A program made the translations under genes and the position numbers. From Pampus argenteus (Eukaryota > Chordata > Actinopteri > Scombriformes > Stromateidae): a DNA stretch of 64,000 nucleotides. Numbering within the stretch: the stretch's first letter is position 1; each line of letters starts with the position of its first letter. Of this stretch, positions 14,001-24,800 are shown piece after piece. The stretch lies in contig CM072863.1 in assembly GCA_036937835.1 (NCBI GenBank), positions 11,644,001 to 11,708,000 on the forward strand, given 5' to 3'. The notes under the pieces are model-generated. The model was not told the origin of the DNA, did no database searches, and saw only the letters and a list, made by a program, of their open reading frames with translations.

Positions 14001-17000
14001 AGCCCGATGCCAAGAAGGAAACTATTTTTGGGTGGCTGTGTATGTATGAGGTGAGAAAATAAGAGAATATTTACAGACTTTTAAAAGCTGTGTTGTTTAG
14101 GCTTCAGTGTGTCCTTTTCTGCAACTATCACATAAACCATCTGTTATGCAAGTCTTTTCCAGAAGAACCCTCTGGAGAAAACTTGTTTTTTTCCACAACC
14201 TTGCAGCCAAGGATGCTCTTAGCAGGTATTTGTCGGTCTGGCAAGGCATCAACCAACTTGGACCTGATGTCATTTAAACAACAGTTCTCTCAGGCTATTA
14301 CAGACATTACAGTTATATTACAAAACTAAGTTACACTCAAATGTGTAAACCAATTTCTGGCCACCTTACACTTTCCACTCTATTTTTGTCTCTGTGTCTC
14401 TATGTGCTGTGTCTCCATGCCAGCGTTTGATATATTGAGCTCACCAAAGTAAACTAGATTTTTTTTTCTTTTTCCAAACAGTCTGTGGTACTTGAATGGA
14501 AACTACCTGGTCATCCTGGTCTCTGTCAGTATTATCCTGCCTCTGGCTTTGATGAAGCAGCTCGGTGAGTGAACTATTACATTATAATATTTAAACCTCA
14601 GACTTTTGTCACGTGTTCAAGCAGCTTGCATGGGCACACGTTTGTGGTCCTTTTCACTAAAACCTTTTTAGGATCAAATTTTCATGTATTTTGACCACAT
14701 GGACCTGGTTCCAGATTTGGTTTCTGAGTTATATTTTGTGCCTCCCAAATATTAGTCAGTTCTTGCACGTATGTGGCTCAAAAAATAACCTTATAGTTTC
14801 TTTAAAGTGCCGTGAGGTCATTTGAATGGAGCATTTTGGGGATATTGACTTTGCAGAAGCCAATTGACTGTTTGTGTAACTACTACAGTTTGCAGTAATC
14901 TCAAAACAACACAAGGCCCAAATGGAGGTGTCTTTTTCTCTCTCTTTTCAGGTTATCTTGGCTACACCAGTGGGTTTTCTCTCAGCTGCATGGTGTTCTT
15001 TCTCAGTGCTGTAAGTTGCAAATTGTTCCAGCTCACATACAGTGGCACATCATCACAGTGACTCTTTTACAAGGAGACTGATTTGTTCTGGCATGTCACC
15101 TTGGCACATATCTTTTTCACTTTCCCACCCTTGTCTCTATTTTCAGTGGTATGCGGCTTGGTTTGATAAGGCGAATATAAGAGCTGCTTAGTGACATCAA
15201 AGGTTGAGAGTAAAACCGTACTTAGAGTCACCTTAATCTGATGTGAAATAGACTTTTTTTTTTTTTGTCTTGGCACCAAGTGCTGAGAACTCTTGTTTGC
15301 TGACTCTGACACGTCCCGTCGTCCTTTCATATTTTCTTTGATTATACCCCTGCTTTTCTTCCCTGCTTTCATGTCTCTCTGCAGGTTATCTATAAGAAGT
15401 TTCAGATTTCTTGCCCCTTCGAGGAGTTCTCAGCCAACAGCACCTCTGCGCTTCATAGCCTCAATATCTCAAGTCACAGTCACGAGTACAACAATGGCCT
15501 AGTTCATGAGGATGATGATTTGCACTGCGGCCCCCGCATGATCACCATCAACTCACAGGTATGCCTGCACAGCTGAGGTGAACATACAGTGAATTCTTAC
15601 TGGGGTCTCTGTTGCACTGCTAATCACAGAACGTTGTGTGTTTCTTCAGACAGCATACACCATCCCCATCTTGGCTTTTGCCTTTGTTTGCCACCCTGAA
15701 GTCCTGCCTATCTACACTGAACTCAGAAAGTGAGTCACTCCTCTGTAACCTGCAATATTTGATAACATGTCAGTGCAGAATGTGACATTCACACAACCCC
15801 CAACTGTCTGATTTCAGTCCAACAAAGAAGAAGATGCAGAAGGTGTCCAACATCTCTATCTTTGTCATGTACACAATGTACTTTCTGGCAGCTCTCTTTG
15901 GCTACCTGACCTTTTATGGTAAGTGAAATTGTCCCTGGCACATCTTTTGGAATTTATGTTGACAGTATTAAGAAATTAATACAAATGTTTACGCCCAAAT
16001 CAGGCAAAGACAGGCAACTCTATGGTACAAAAAAAAAAAGTTTATTTCTTCATTCATAGTTCTTCATTGCTTTCTTGCAATGTTAAAGATCCCATGCACA
16101 CCATGCAAATTTAATTAAATAAGTTATAAATGTGGGAGGTATCTGCTTGAAATGTGTCAAAATGTGTTTTATATGTGTGCTTGCTCAAAATAAAGTTTAT
16201 ATTTTTGCTATTCAGTTTCACATGCCACGGTGACCAGAGTAATTAGAGACCACTGTTTTCAGAAAATGTAGTCAACTCAGATTTATCACTAATCTACTAA
16301 TTGGTAGCGTTGATTAATTGTATGTTGTTATTGTCCATTGATATAAAGATATACATGGTTGTTCATCTGAACTAATGATAAACAATTGACTGACCCATGT
16401 ATTCTTCTGCACCAGCTCCCTCTTGTGGTGTATAATAATAATACTATTGTGGGAGATATTACTGAGTGCTGTTTACACAAGTAAACATGTTCTCTTTATA
16501 TTCCTACAGGCAAAGTGGAGCCTGAACTGCTGCACACTTATAGCCGAATTGATCCGTATGACACGCTGATCCTTTGTGTGCGAGTCGCCGTCCTTACTGC
16601 TGTCACACTGACCGTCCCTATTGTGTTGTTCCCTGTAAGTTTGAGCTTTCTTTTGATGTGTATTCTGTAATACTCAATAGCAGAATACTGTGGTATTATT
16701 GTATGATTGAATCTTGTCTTTGTGTGTCTGAAACTCCACAGGTGCGTAGAGCCATCCAGCAGATGTTATTTCCCACCAAGTCTTTCAACTGGTTGCGTCA
16801 CATTGGCATTGCTCTCGTTCTGCTCACTTTAATCAACATGCTGGTGATATTTGCTCCTAACATTCTGGGCATCTTTGGCATCATTGGTTAGTATAGCACT
16901 GAACATAAACCTCAAATAGAACAAAAAGTATGTTTTTAAGGAGGTTTGTCGAAGAAGAAACATCACTATGGCATGACACACATGAAGGTTGTGGACAAAT

Positions 17001-18035
17001 AGCAAATCTTATATCATAAATAATGACATTTATTTATCTCTCGGGATTTGTTTGACTGTAGGTTACATTGTCATACATATGAAGTGATGGGTTACTTATT
17101 CTGTCTCTGTTTACAGACTGAATCATTCATGTTTGACGTGGCAGTGTCAGTTATGTTTCAGTTTTTCTTTTACTTCCCATCACTAAAAACATTAAAAGCA
17201 AAACTAAAAAGATGTGACCGGTGCATGTTGACACATGGGCAAACTGATGACCCGAGTCAATATTATTGTGACACTCTGTCCTCAGATTGGAGTTCATGTT
17301 TCATAGGTCAGAGAAGAAAGATGAAAACATTTAAGTTAAAAGAATGGCAAGGACTTCAAAGCAGCGTTACTCTGACAAGTGTGGCTGTACATATAGTGCA
17401 CACTCCACATGAGTCAAAAATGACTTGCATAATCAATTGCTCATTTGCATTTCCTTTTTTTTTTTTTTTTAAGTTTTAGTTATTGTAAACTGTAATGAAC
17501 AAATCTAATCCCATCTGGAAACATCAACACATACTGAGTACATGAGGCCAAAAATTCAAGGTGAAAATCTAAATCTAATCTAAACAGAAGTGCTCCTGGG
17601 TATTTTTATTTTTATTTAATTAGTAAAAACTGAAAATGAGCCTTTCTGTGTTTGTTGTGTGCTATAAGCTTTATTTCTAACAAATCCTTACGCTTCATCT
17701 TTACAGGTGCAACGTCAGCTCCCTGCCTCATTTTCATCTTTCCTGCTGTGTTCTATATCCGTATTGTTCCCAAGGAGGATGAACCCATGAGCTCCCTTCC
17801 TAAGATATTGGTGAGGCGTCCAAATCTCTCTTTTGAACCATTCATTATACTAATTTGTTGATCAGAGTTTGTGCAACTACAGTTGAGTTCTTGATAATTA
17901 AGCCTCTGAAGTTTTTTCCCTCGTTCTCAGGCTGTCTGTTTTGCTGCCTTGGGTGTCTCCTTCATGGTAATGAGTTTGAGCTTCATAATAATCGACCAGG
18001 TGACGGGGAGCAGCCATGCTGGTGGAGGCCACTAG
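8087..18035 (+). CDS. slc38a3: Sodium-coupled neutral amino acid transporter 3 (SNAT3, System N), 15 coding exons
   Basis: The gene encodes a plasma-membrane carrier that moves glutamine, histidine and asparagine with Na+ in exchange for H+. Exons: 8087-8190, 8755-8833, 8950-9065, 10640-10713, 10982-11074, 11771-11852, 14482-14564, 14952-15010, 15385-15558, 15650-15729, 15818-15918, 16510-16634, 16742-16886, 17707-17810, 17931-18035. Phases agree throughout and give 507 residues; human SLC38A3 has 504. A cytosolic N-terminus of about 65 residues precedes TM1, with the SLC38 signature FEGKTSFGMSVFNLGNAIMG (62-81). Asn77 matches the substrate/Na+-site Asn76 of human SNAT3. The long loop in exon 9 has two N-glycosylation sequons (NST, NIS) and two cysteines. 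The core IRAYEQLGYRAFGTPGK and the C-terminal HAGGGH resemble SLC38A3 more than SLC38A5. The start was chosen because MEPAQSEMNILSNGK aligns with the human N-terminus. No frameshift was seen. The teleost a/b copy is unresolved. Confidence 0.96.
12601..12625 (+). repeat. G-rich tract in slc38a3 intron 6
   Basis: G runs of 2, 6, 4, 6 and 2 are separated by single T or CT. Only three runs reach three or more Gs, so the classic four-run G3 quadruplex pattern is not met, but a two-tetrad or intermolecular form is possible. Confidence 0.6.
13209..13229. repeat. (CA)n microsatellite
   Basis: About ten CA units in slc38a3 intron 6, directly visible. Confidence 0.9.
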
Positions 18036-18981
18036 ATCCTGCTTCAGTTTGTGTTGGCCAAGACAAAAGGGGGAAATAGAACTGTCAATGTAAAGGGCAC
18101 ACTATCACCTCAGTGGGAACAAACTACTGGCTGTCCAGCACAGAGCCTATGGTTTGATAACAGTACAAAATATACAATAATACAATAATTTTAAGGGTTA
18201 GAATCACACTTGTATTCATCATGTTAAATTACATCTTTGAGTATAACTAAGCACATATCTGAACAAATTCCTTTCATAACAAAGTACTATAATTCTTAAA
18301 GAAATACAATAGTAATGTAGTGTTTTCTAATCTCTTTATGTCATCTGATAGTGTGACTTAAATCCATCTATAACAGTGAAATGGTCCTTTTCCTGTTGCT
18401 CCTTCTTTATTTACCCACAAACAACTGCAGCTGGTACTGTACAGAAAAAAGTTGACATGATTGTCTGTTAGACTCAATACAGAGAAGGCTTTAAGATATA
18501 CCTTTACATGTAGAAAGTCTAAATAACTCAAAAGTTACTCTCACACCAGTGTTGTTTTTGACAGTGGAGAGTGGGGAAACAGTCAGATGACCCTGAACCT
18601 GGATTAGGACTGTTTATTATTGCATAATTAACTAACAAGTGCTCACAATGCAGACGATGTTTCCTTTTCATAGTTTGTCAATTGTCAGAGTTGATAAGTA
18701 TATAATATAATGTAATATCATACAGGTTAAGCTTTGGTGCCATGGATCAGGTGACTTTCTTCAGAAACCTTGGTGCCTTTTAGCATTTTGGAACAGCACG
18801 CAAAAAAGTAGGAGCATATATTTATTTAGGTACTATATCTGTGTTTTAAATTTCAAATGGACTATATTTAATGACTGTATATGATGATGATTATGTTAAT
18901 GATCTATATACATTATGTATGATTTTAGTTTTTGTTTAAGCTTACAGTAATACAGAAGTATTGCAGACTGCCAATATTTTT

Positions 18982-19016
<35 letters not shown>

Positions 19017-20455
19017 AAAGACTGTGATTTTAGGATTTGATACTGTCCTTTGTGAAACTATTAGCACATTATATGCCTACCTGCGAGCTTGAGTATAAAC
19101 CAAGTACAGTTCAAGTTTACCCTCACAGTTCACTCTATAAATTAATCGCTGGACCTCTATAAATTCAGATATAATTCTTCTTTTCACTTAATGCTGCTTG
19201 AATTAACTTGAATTAAGTAAACTACTTAACTACTACTGCCTAAGTTGGTTCACTGAAATTACAAACAAACACACATTTTCACTTTCAAGTGAAACAATAT
19301 GGTATCTGTGTGTAAGTCAGAAAACATAGGTTGTGGGTTTGAACAACGCCAGGCCGAACAACGTGAATCTGTAAAGAATAATTTGAAGATATAATACACT
19401 TTTGTGATGCTGCAGTGGTTTATTATATTTTCCTCTGCTTTAACACTAGTTGAATATTTAGACCTGCACAGTCGTAAATAGATATTATTGTAATAGATGA
19501 CATCTGATACTGAAGCGTATCAAAGCCCACTCTGTGCTGTAGTTGTGATAGTATTTTATCAGTATTATGAAGTCCTTCTTACTAAGACATGACCTAATGT
19601 TTCAGACATTACTGTTGTGATGAACAGTCCACGGTATCACATTCATTTCGAGCTTAATTAAAGGATGTGAATAATTACTTTGAAGTTTGAGACACATAAT
19701 AACACTGACAAACTGAATATATATAGTGTATGTGCACTTTGTATAGATTACAGGAGCATTTCATTATGTAGAAATATACACAAATTAGTTATAAGTTTAA
19801 AAACTGTTTTAAACCTGGAGAGAATCTCAGAGAAATGTTACAACAAATATTTGCTGAGATGGTTTTTTTATTGTATCAGAACTCTCAGGCTTCAGAAAAA
19901 GACCTGTGTGAATCATTTCTTCTCTCATTTTATTTATATATATTTCTCTATTGTGTTTGTTTAGCAGTTTTGATTCCTAATCAAAGTGTTTTTATGGATA
20001 AATTATGAACAACAGCAGGAAGAATATTTATCATATCAATGTCCGTCCCTTGCTTCACATATTCACAGTAGTTGTGGTGTAAATGAAGGGCTTGTTTAGT
20101 CGTGATTAGTGAAAAGAGTTGTTCTTCCTGTTAAAGGATCGTGCCAAAATAACAACTTACTACCTACTGTTCTGAAATGCCTTTAACTTTTAAACAGGTA
20201 CCATAGATGCATTATATCAAATATGCATTTTTTTTCCTGTACCTAAACAAATTTATCAGATATTTTATTAAAGCTGTTCAAAATCTCTGGAAATGACACG
20301 ACTATAATATTTCTTGGTGAATAAGATGTGGCTTTATATAAATAATGTATATAAATGTAAACCTTTTATATTTGTGATGCATATTTACAGTAGCTTGTAA
20401 AGTGTACATAGCAGGGACAGTTTTAGTTTGGCAATAAAATAATTGTAGATGTTTT
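18036..20455 (+). other. slc38a3: slc38a3 3'UTR with poly(A) signal
   Basis: No coding sequence follows the stop. AATAAA at 20433-20438 is followed by the GT-rich TGTCTCTGTTGTC, which fits a cleavage site near 20455. That gives a 3'UTR of about 2.4 kb, AT-rich, with a 28-base A run at 18988-19015. SNAT3 mRNA stability is known to respond to acidosis in mammals through AU-rich elements; many AU-rich stretches exist here, but none can be named as that element by eye. Confidence 0.75.
20433..20438 (+). terminator. slc38a3: slc38a3 poly(A) signal AATAAA
   Basis: A canonical hexamer in the right orientation with a GT-rich downstream element within 25 bases. It is the best candidate before the gnai2 promoter. 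Confidence 0.8.
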
Positions 20456-20627
20456 TACATTGTCTCTGTTGTCATCCTTTTCCTTTTTTTTTACTTACTT
20501 TCAATCATTTGAGTTTTGTGAGTTGCTATTCGTTTCTACACAACTGAATAGATTTCAGTTAAATCAATTGAATGTTTTTTTACATTAAAGGGACATTTGC
20601 ACTGTAGGGGTCTATCATCTTCACCCC

Positions 20628-20630
<3 letters not shown>

Positions 20631-20670
<40 letters not shown>
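20631..20670. repeat. (AC)n microsatellite, 40 bases
   Basis: Perfect AC dinucleotide array between the slc38a3 poly(A) site and the gnai2 promoter. Confidence 0.95.
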
Positions 20671-20672
<2 letters not shown>

Positions 20673-21185
20673 TTTTAAACATGGATTAAAAGAAGAGTAT
20701 ATCTATACCTGATCAGTGCTCCTATCGTATTTGTCAAGGCTGAGCTGTGTTGACAAAAAAGACACTAAACCTGAATTTGTCATCATGAACCCTTCTCAGT
20801 GCTAACCTTGTGTCAACATACTGCAGGTTTTTTTTTTTTTACTGTAACACACCAAAAACTAATTCATGTAAATATTTATGGTCAAAATAGCAGACAAGAC
20901 AGATATATCCATATGGGGTCGCTGTAGTCCAACTCTTCTCTTCGGCCTAATTACGTGTCAAGGTATTTTATAAACATTTCAACACCCATTAGCCTTTTAA
21001 CAGCCGGCCCTGCCTTCTTGCACACATGTTTCAGTCAGCCTGGCTTCAGTTCAGGCTTACGTGTTACGTTTTGTTTTGTCGCCTTCGAGGATGCATCATT
21101 GAGAAATGCAGAGAAATGAGCACAGCGACCACTGCAGTCTGTACACTGCACTCATATAATCACGCCTCGCTGGCTTCACCCCCTC

Positions 21186-21288
21186 ATTGGCTCTACACAA
21201 ACCACCGCGAAGAGCTCACCTGCTTTAATTGGACTATCGCGACAAGTTGTCCAGGTGACGTCAGTGCGATTGGTCAATTCCTTCCAAT
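21186..21288 (+). promoter_or_regulatory. gnai2: gnai2 promoter: CRE and CCAAT boxes
   Basis: A perfect palindromic cAMP response element TGACGTCA lies at 21256-21263. Around it are inverted CCAAT boxes (ATTGG) at 21186-21190, 21228-21232 and 21269-21273, and a forward CCAAT at 21284-21288. No good TATA box is present. The surroundings to about 21650 are richer in CpG than the rest of the window, which fits a broad housekeeping-type promoter. The transcription start is not visible; somewhere near 21300-21360 is inferred from the spacing to these sites. Confidence 0.7.
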
Positions 21289-21375
21289 TGTCACAGGGAT
21301 ATCGGAGGTTTGAGCCCTAATTGAGCTGTCGACAAGTGAGCAGGAAGCAGCGAGCGCAGGCATCTCAGTCCGTGG

Positions 21376-21520
21376 ATGGATGGAGGACAGAGAGCTCTGA
21401 ACGCTTCGACATGGACCACCGGTAAAAGCTTGAAAATTGATGTTAAAGAAAACAAATGCTTTGGAGGCATCTTATCCAGCTTTGAGCGCCAACATTGACT
21501 TTTGTTTTTCGTGGGTGTAA
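21376..21520 (+). promoter_or_regulatory. gnai2: Cluster of four upstream ORFs before gnai2
   Basis: Assuming transcription starts upstream of 21376, the leader holds four ATG-initiated ORFs: 21376-21498 (40 codons), 21380-21400 (MEDREL), 21411-21425 (MDHR) and 21440-21520 (26 codons). All stop before the main start at 21622. They overlap each other in different frames. The ORFs are seen; whether they lie in the mature 5'UTR and affect translation is inference. Confidence 0.55.
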
Positions 21521-21621
21521 CAACTCTGGGATCGGCTGCTCATTCGTTATCCCGCTGAGACCATCCGCACTGAAGCTGTGTGTTTTGCGCAAGTTGTCGG
21601 TGCGCCTCTGCGTTGGAAGCC

Positions 21622-21810
21622 ATGGGCTGCACGTTGAGCGCCGAGGATAAAGCGGCCGCAGAGAGGTCAAAGATGATAGACAAAAACCTCCGAGAGGACG
21701 GAGAGAAGGCAGCCAGAGAAGTGAAACTGCTTTTATTGGGTAGGTTGTTATAGCCCCTTATTGGTCTTCATGTGTCATTTAGAAACTGTTGTTAATTTGT
21801 GCAGAAAAAG

Positions 21811-21859
<49 letters not shown>

Positions 21860-24800
21860 AGCCACAGTTTTAGTGTGAAATCCTGCAAAACCATAAAACA
21901 GAATGCCATAATTTGTTCAGTAACTATGCAGCTCAACATGATGATAAACGATAAATGAAAATCTCGGATCAAAGTTGCACTGGATTAAAAAAAAAAAAAA
22001 AAAAAGTTTGGTCTTTAATCTTTCTCAGACACCAAAACATAACATAGTACACCACATATGCAGGGGTAGAGCCTCCATATAAACAAGACAGAGGCCTGTA
22101 CAAATCATATTAGCTGTAGCACAGAGAAAGAAGCAACTTTAAAGCTGTTATTGATTAGTCAATACTGGAGTTCATATATATCAGATACTATCATGTCCAC
22201 ATGCGGTGTAGCTTCTCAAAGCTCTAAACTGGTGTTTTGCCCAGAAAACTTAATTCAAATATCAAACCTGTGGACTAGGACTCAGCATTAACATGGTTAC
22301 ACTCCTATCACTACTGCTAAACACACAACCTGTTTATCTGTTGATTTTATTGAGTATCTTCAGGTAAAAACAATCAGGCCTTTATTCTTTTGCCTTTCAC
22401 TCTTGCATGTAAACACACAAACACACGCTTGTTTACATTTAATGCCGTTTTCTCACTTTCCCTCTTATCCAGCTCATCTGTCTTTGTTTGTTGTCATCTT
22501 GCTCGATTTTATCTTAATTCTCATTAATATAATTTAAACTGGAAACTGTTAACTTTTCCCAGTTGTCACCCGCGGGCGTTTCCAAGCCGTATTTTAGTTT
22601 GAGCCGCTGTCGTAAAGACAACCGATTAATTCAGCAGTTAGCATTTACGAGACCGCCTGTTTGTGTTTTTGAGGTCCTTGTCATGTGTGACAGTGATATT
22701 TGACAGTCTGTTTCTGTACGTAGGAAGACTCACTTTAACTTTTCACAATTTATTTCCTTCGTGGCAGAAAAAACACTTGAGTCTTCAGAAACTTCTGCAC
22801 GTTAAGTAGCAAGTGTCGTAAAGTTTGGCTACAATTACCCATAATGCAACAGTCCGTGTAGAAATTGCTTAAAATTATATTGCTACTCTCGTCATTTAAA
22901 AAAAAAACAAAACAAAAAACAAAACAGATTTTATAAACAAATGACCCCCACTTTTCAAACGTAGCCTAATTTCCAGAGTAAAATATTGTCTTATATTCCG
23001 TCCAATTTCTCTCCACTTTAAATGTGTAAGCTCAAGCTAGCTGTCGGACTTACCGTCTAAACCCCAGACTAAACGATGTCTGGGGGCTGGAACAGGTGTG
23101 GGGCAGGTGAGGTTGGGCAGGTGTCATCTTGCTGCGACAAGCTGTTGCGAGGGCAGGATCCGGCTACTGTAAGTGTTGGAGAGCTGTTTCTGTTGTTTGT
23201 GAAGTTTTGATAACCTGAAGTCAGAAAGAGACAGAGGTGTTTTAGCTGCAATTATTAATTATCAATAACTAATATTAATAATACAATGTTTTGTCTTTTA
23301 TTTCAGGGTTTAATTATAATTATAATTTAGTGTGTGAGAGCAAATCTCCAATAAAATCAACCAGAATCTGTTATCTGAGGACCAGTAGATCTTGTTGTGA
23401 CTCTCACTGCTTTCAGCCAATTTGACACTTTTAAATGAGATTTGCATCTTTAAAACAACAAATATGACATAATTAATTTCTACAAGTATTGATTGTCTGC
23501 AGATTTAGGATTGAACTGTGTTTCAATATTATGACTTATCGGCTTTCAGTGGAATTACACTGTGATGATATGATTTCATCATCCAGGTTATTGATGAGAA
23601 TTTAATTAAACAACCAAAATGAGTTGTTGAGGTTTTAGACATATGAGCCGTGGGGCAGTTTCGTTGTTTTATATTGTTTATTTGATTTTGGTTATATTTG
23701 ATTATAAATGCAATATTATGTTATAAATAGGCTTCAGCCTCAGGAGAGTCAATGTGTCTTTTCAGCAAGTTAACAAATAATAAACACATGTTCGTTAGAT
23801 ACAGTTTGGTGTAACCTCAATCAGCACCACAGCTGTGATTTTTATGAGTCTCTAGTGTGTTTATTTATTATGTATGTCTTTCAGGTTTCTACGTGTATCT
23901 TTATCTGATAGTTATTTATTATTTTATAAATGTTACCATATTGAAGGATATGATATTGAAACAGTTTGGAGTCCCTCTATCTTATCACAATGTCTTGTAG
24001 CGTTTCTCCTCAGACTTGTTTTCATCTGACATATCAGTTATTCATGTGATGTGACATCTCAAATATTCACTGGTATGATTAAATCAAACATCCTGGCTGA
24101 CCAGGCTATAAAATCAGATCAGCAAAAACAGTCTCTGCTCACTTATGGATGAAAAGTCATATTGACATATTTCAAAGAGCTAACGGCACACACGGTCTGA
24201 TGTTTTCGCAAACAACCTAAATATTTCACAAGGTGTCCAGTGGAATTTGACCACAGAGGTTTTGGCTATTAAACTACTTATTACCAAACTAGAATAAATC
24301 TCAGTTACAGCTACTTTGGTGAAGGAAGTTGCAAGAAATATCACACAATCACTGTAGTTTATCAGCTCTGTGCTGCCATGCCACTATTTACCAGCACTTG
24401 TTATATTATTTCAGTGCAAAATGTTTGAACAGAGAATAATATTGTCACTAAATGAACAAAATGACAGTGTCCTCATGCGAGTTCCAAATGGCGGCTTACT
24501 GACAGCACTGGGATCATGCAGGAGGCTGTTGCTTGTTGACTTTTTATTTTAAGGAATTGAGGGCATAATGTGGACAATATAATGGTTGCATTTGTCTCGT
24601 TTGTTTATGAGAAGACGCCGATTTGTTCTGACAAAGAGAAAATGAGTCACTTGATGGTATCCGCTGAAATTTGCAGCATTCAGCATAATGTTGTTCCTTT
24701 TGTTGTTGTTTGTTCTCAGAGGAACTAAAACGCCTGTTCCCCTTTTTTTCTTGCAGAATGAGATATAGTTCAGGATGCAAAGTCAATCAAATTACCCCTT

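Larger units (their letters stand above)
8191..17930 (+). other. slc38a3: slc38a3 introns: contents
   Basis: Introns longer than 300 bases are 8191-8754, 9066-10639, 11075-11770, 11853-14481, 14565-14951, 15011-15384, 15919-16509 and 16887-17706. They hold short (AAAT)n near 8353-8374, CA runs near 12416-12428 and 13209-13229, a G-rich tract at 12601-12625, a T run near 17455-17470, and otherwise undistinguished AT-rich sequence. Open frames inside them (for example 17048-17479 and 12032-12385) carry no family motifs and end in low-complexity tails. Confidence 0.7.

Noticed and set aside
17048..17479. 143-codon plus-strand open frame
   Set aside because: It lies inside slc38a3 intron 13, has no family motif and ends in a poly(Phe) stretch from a T run.
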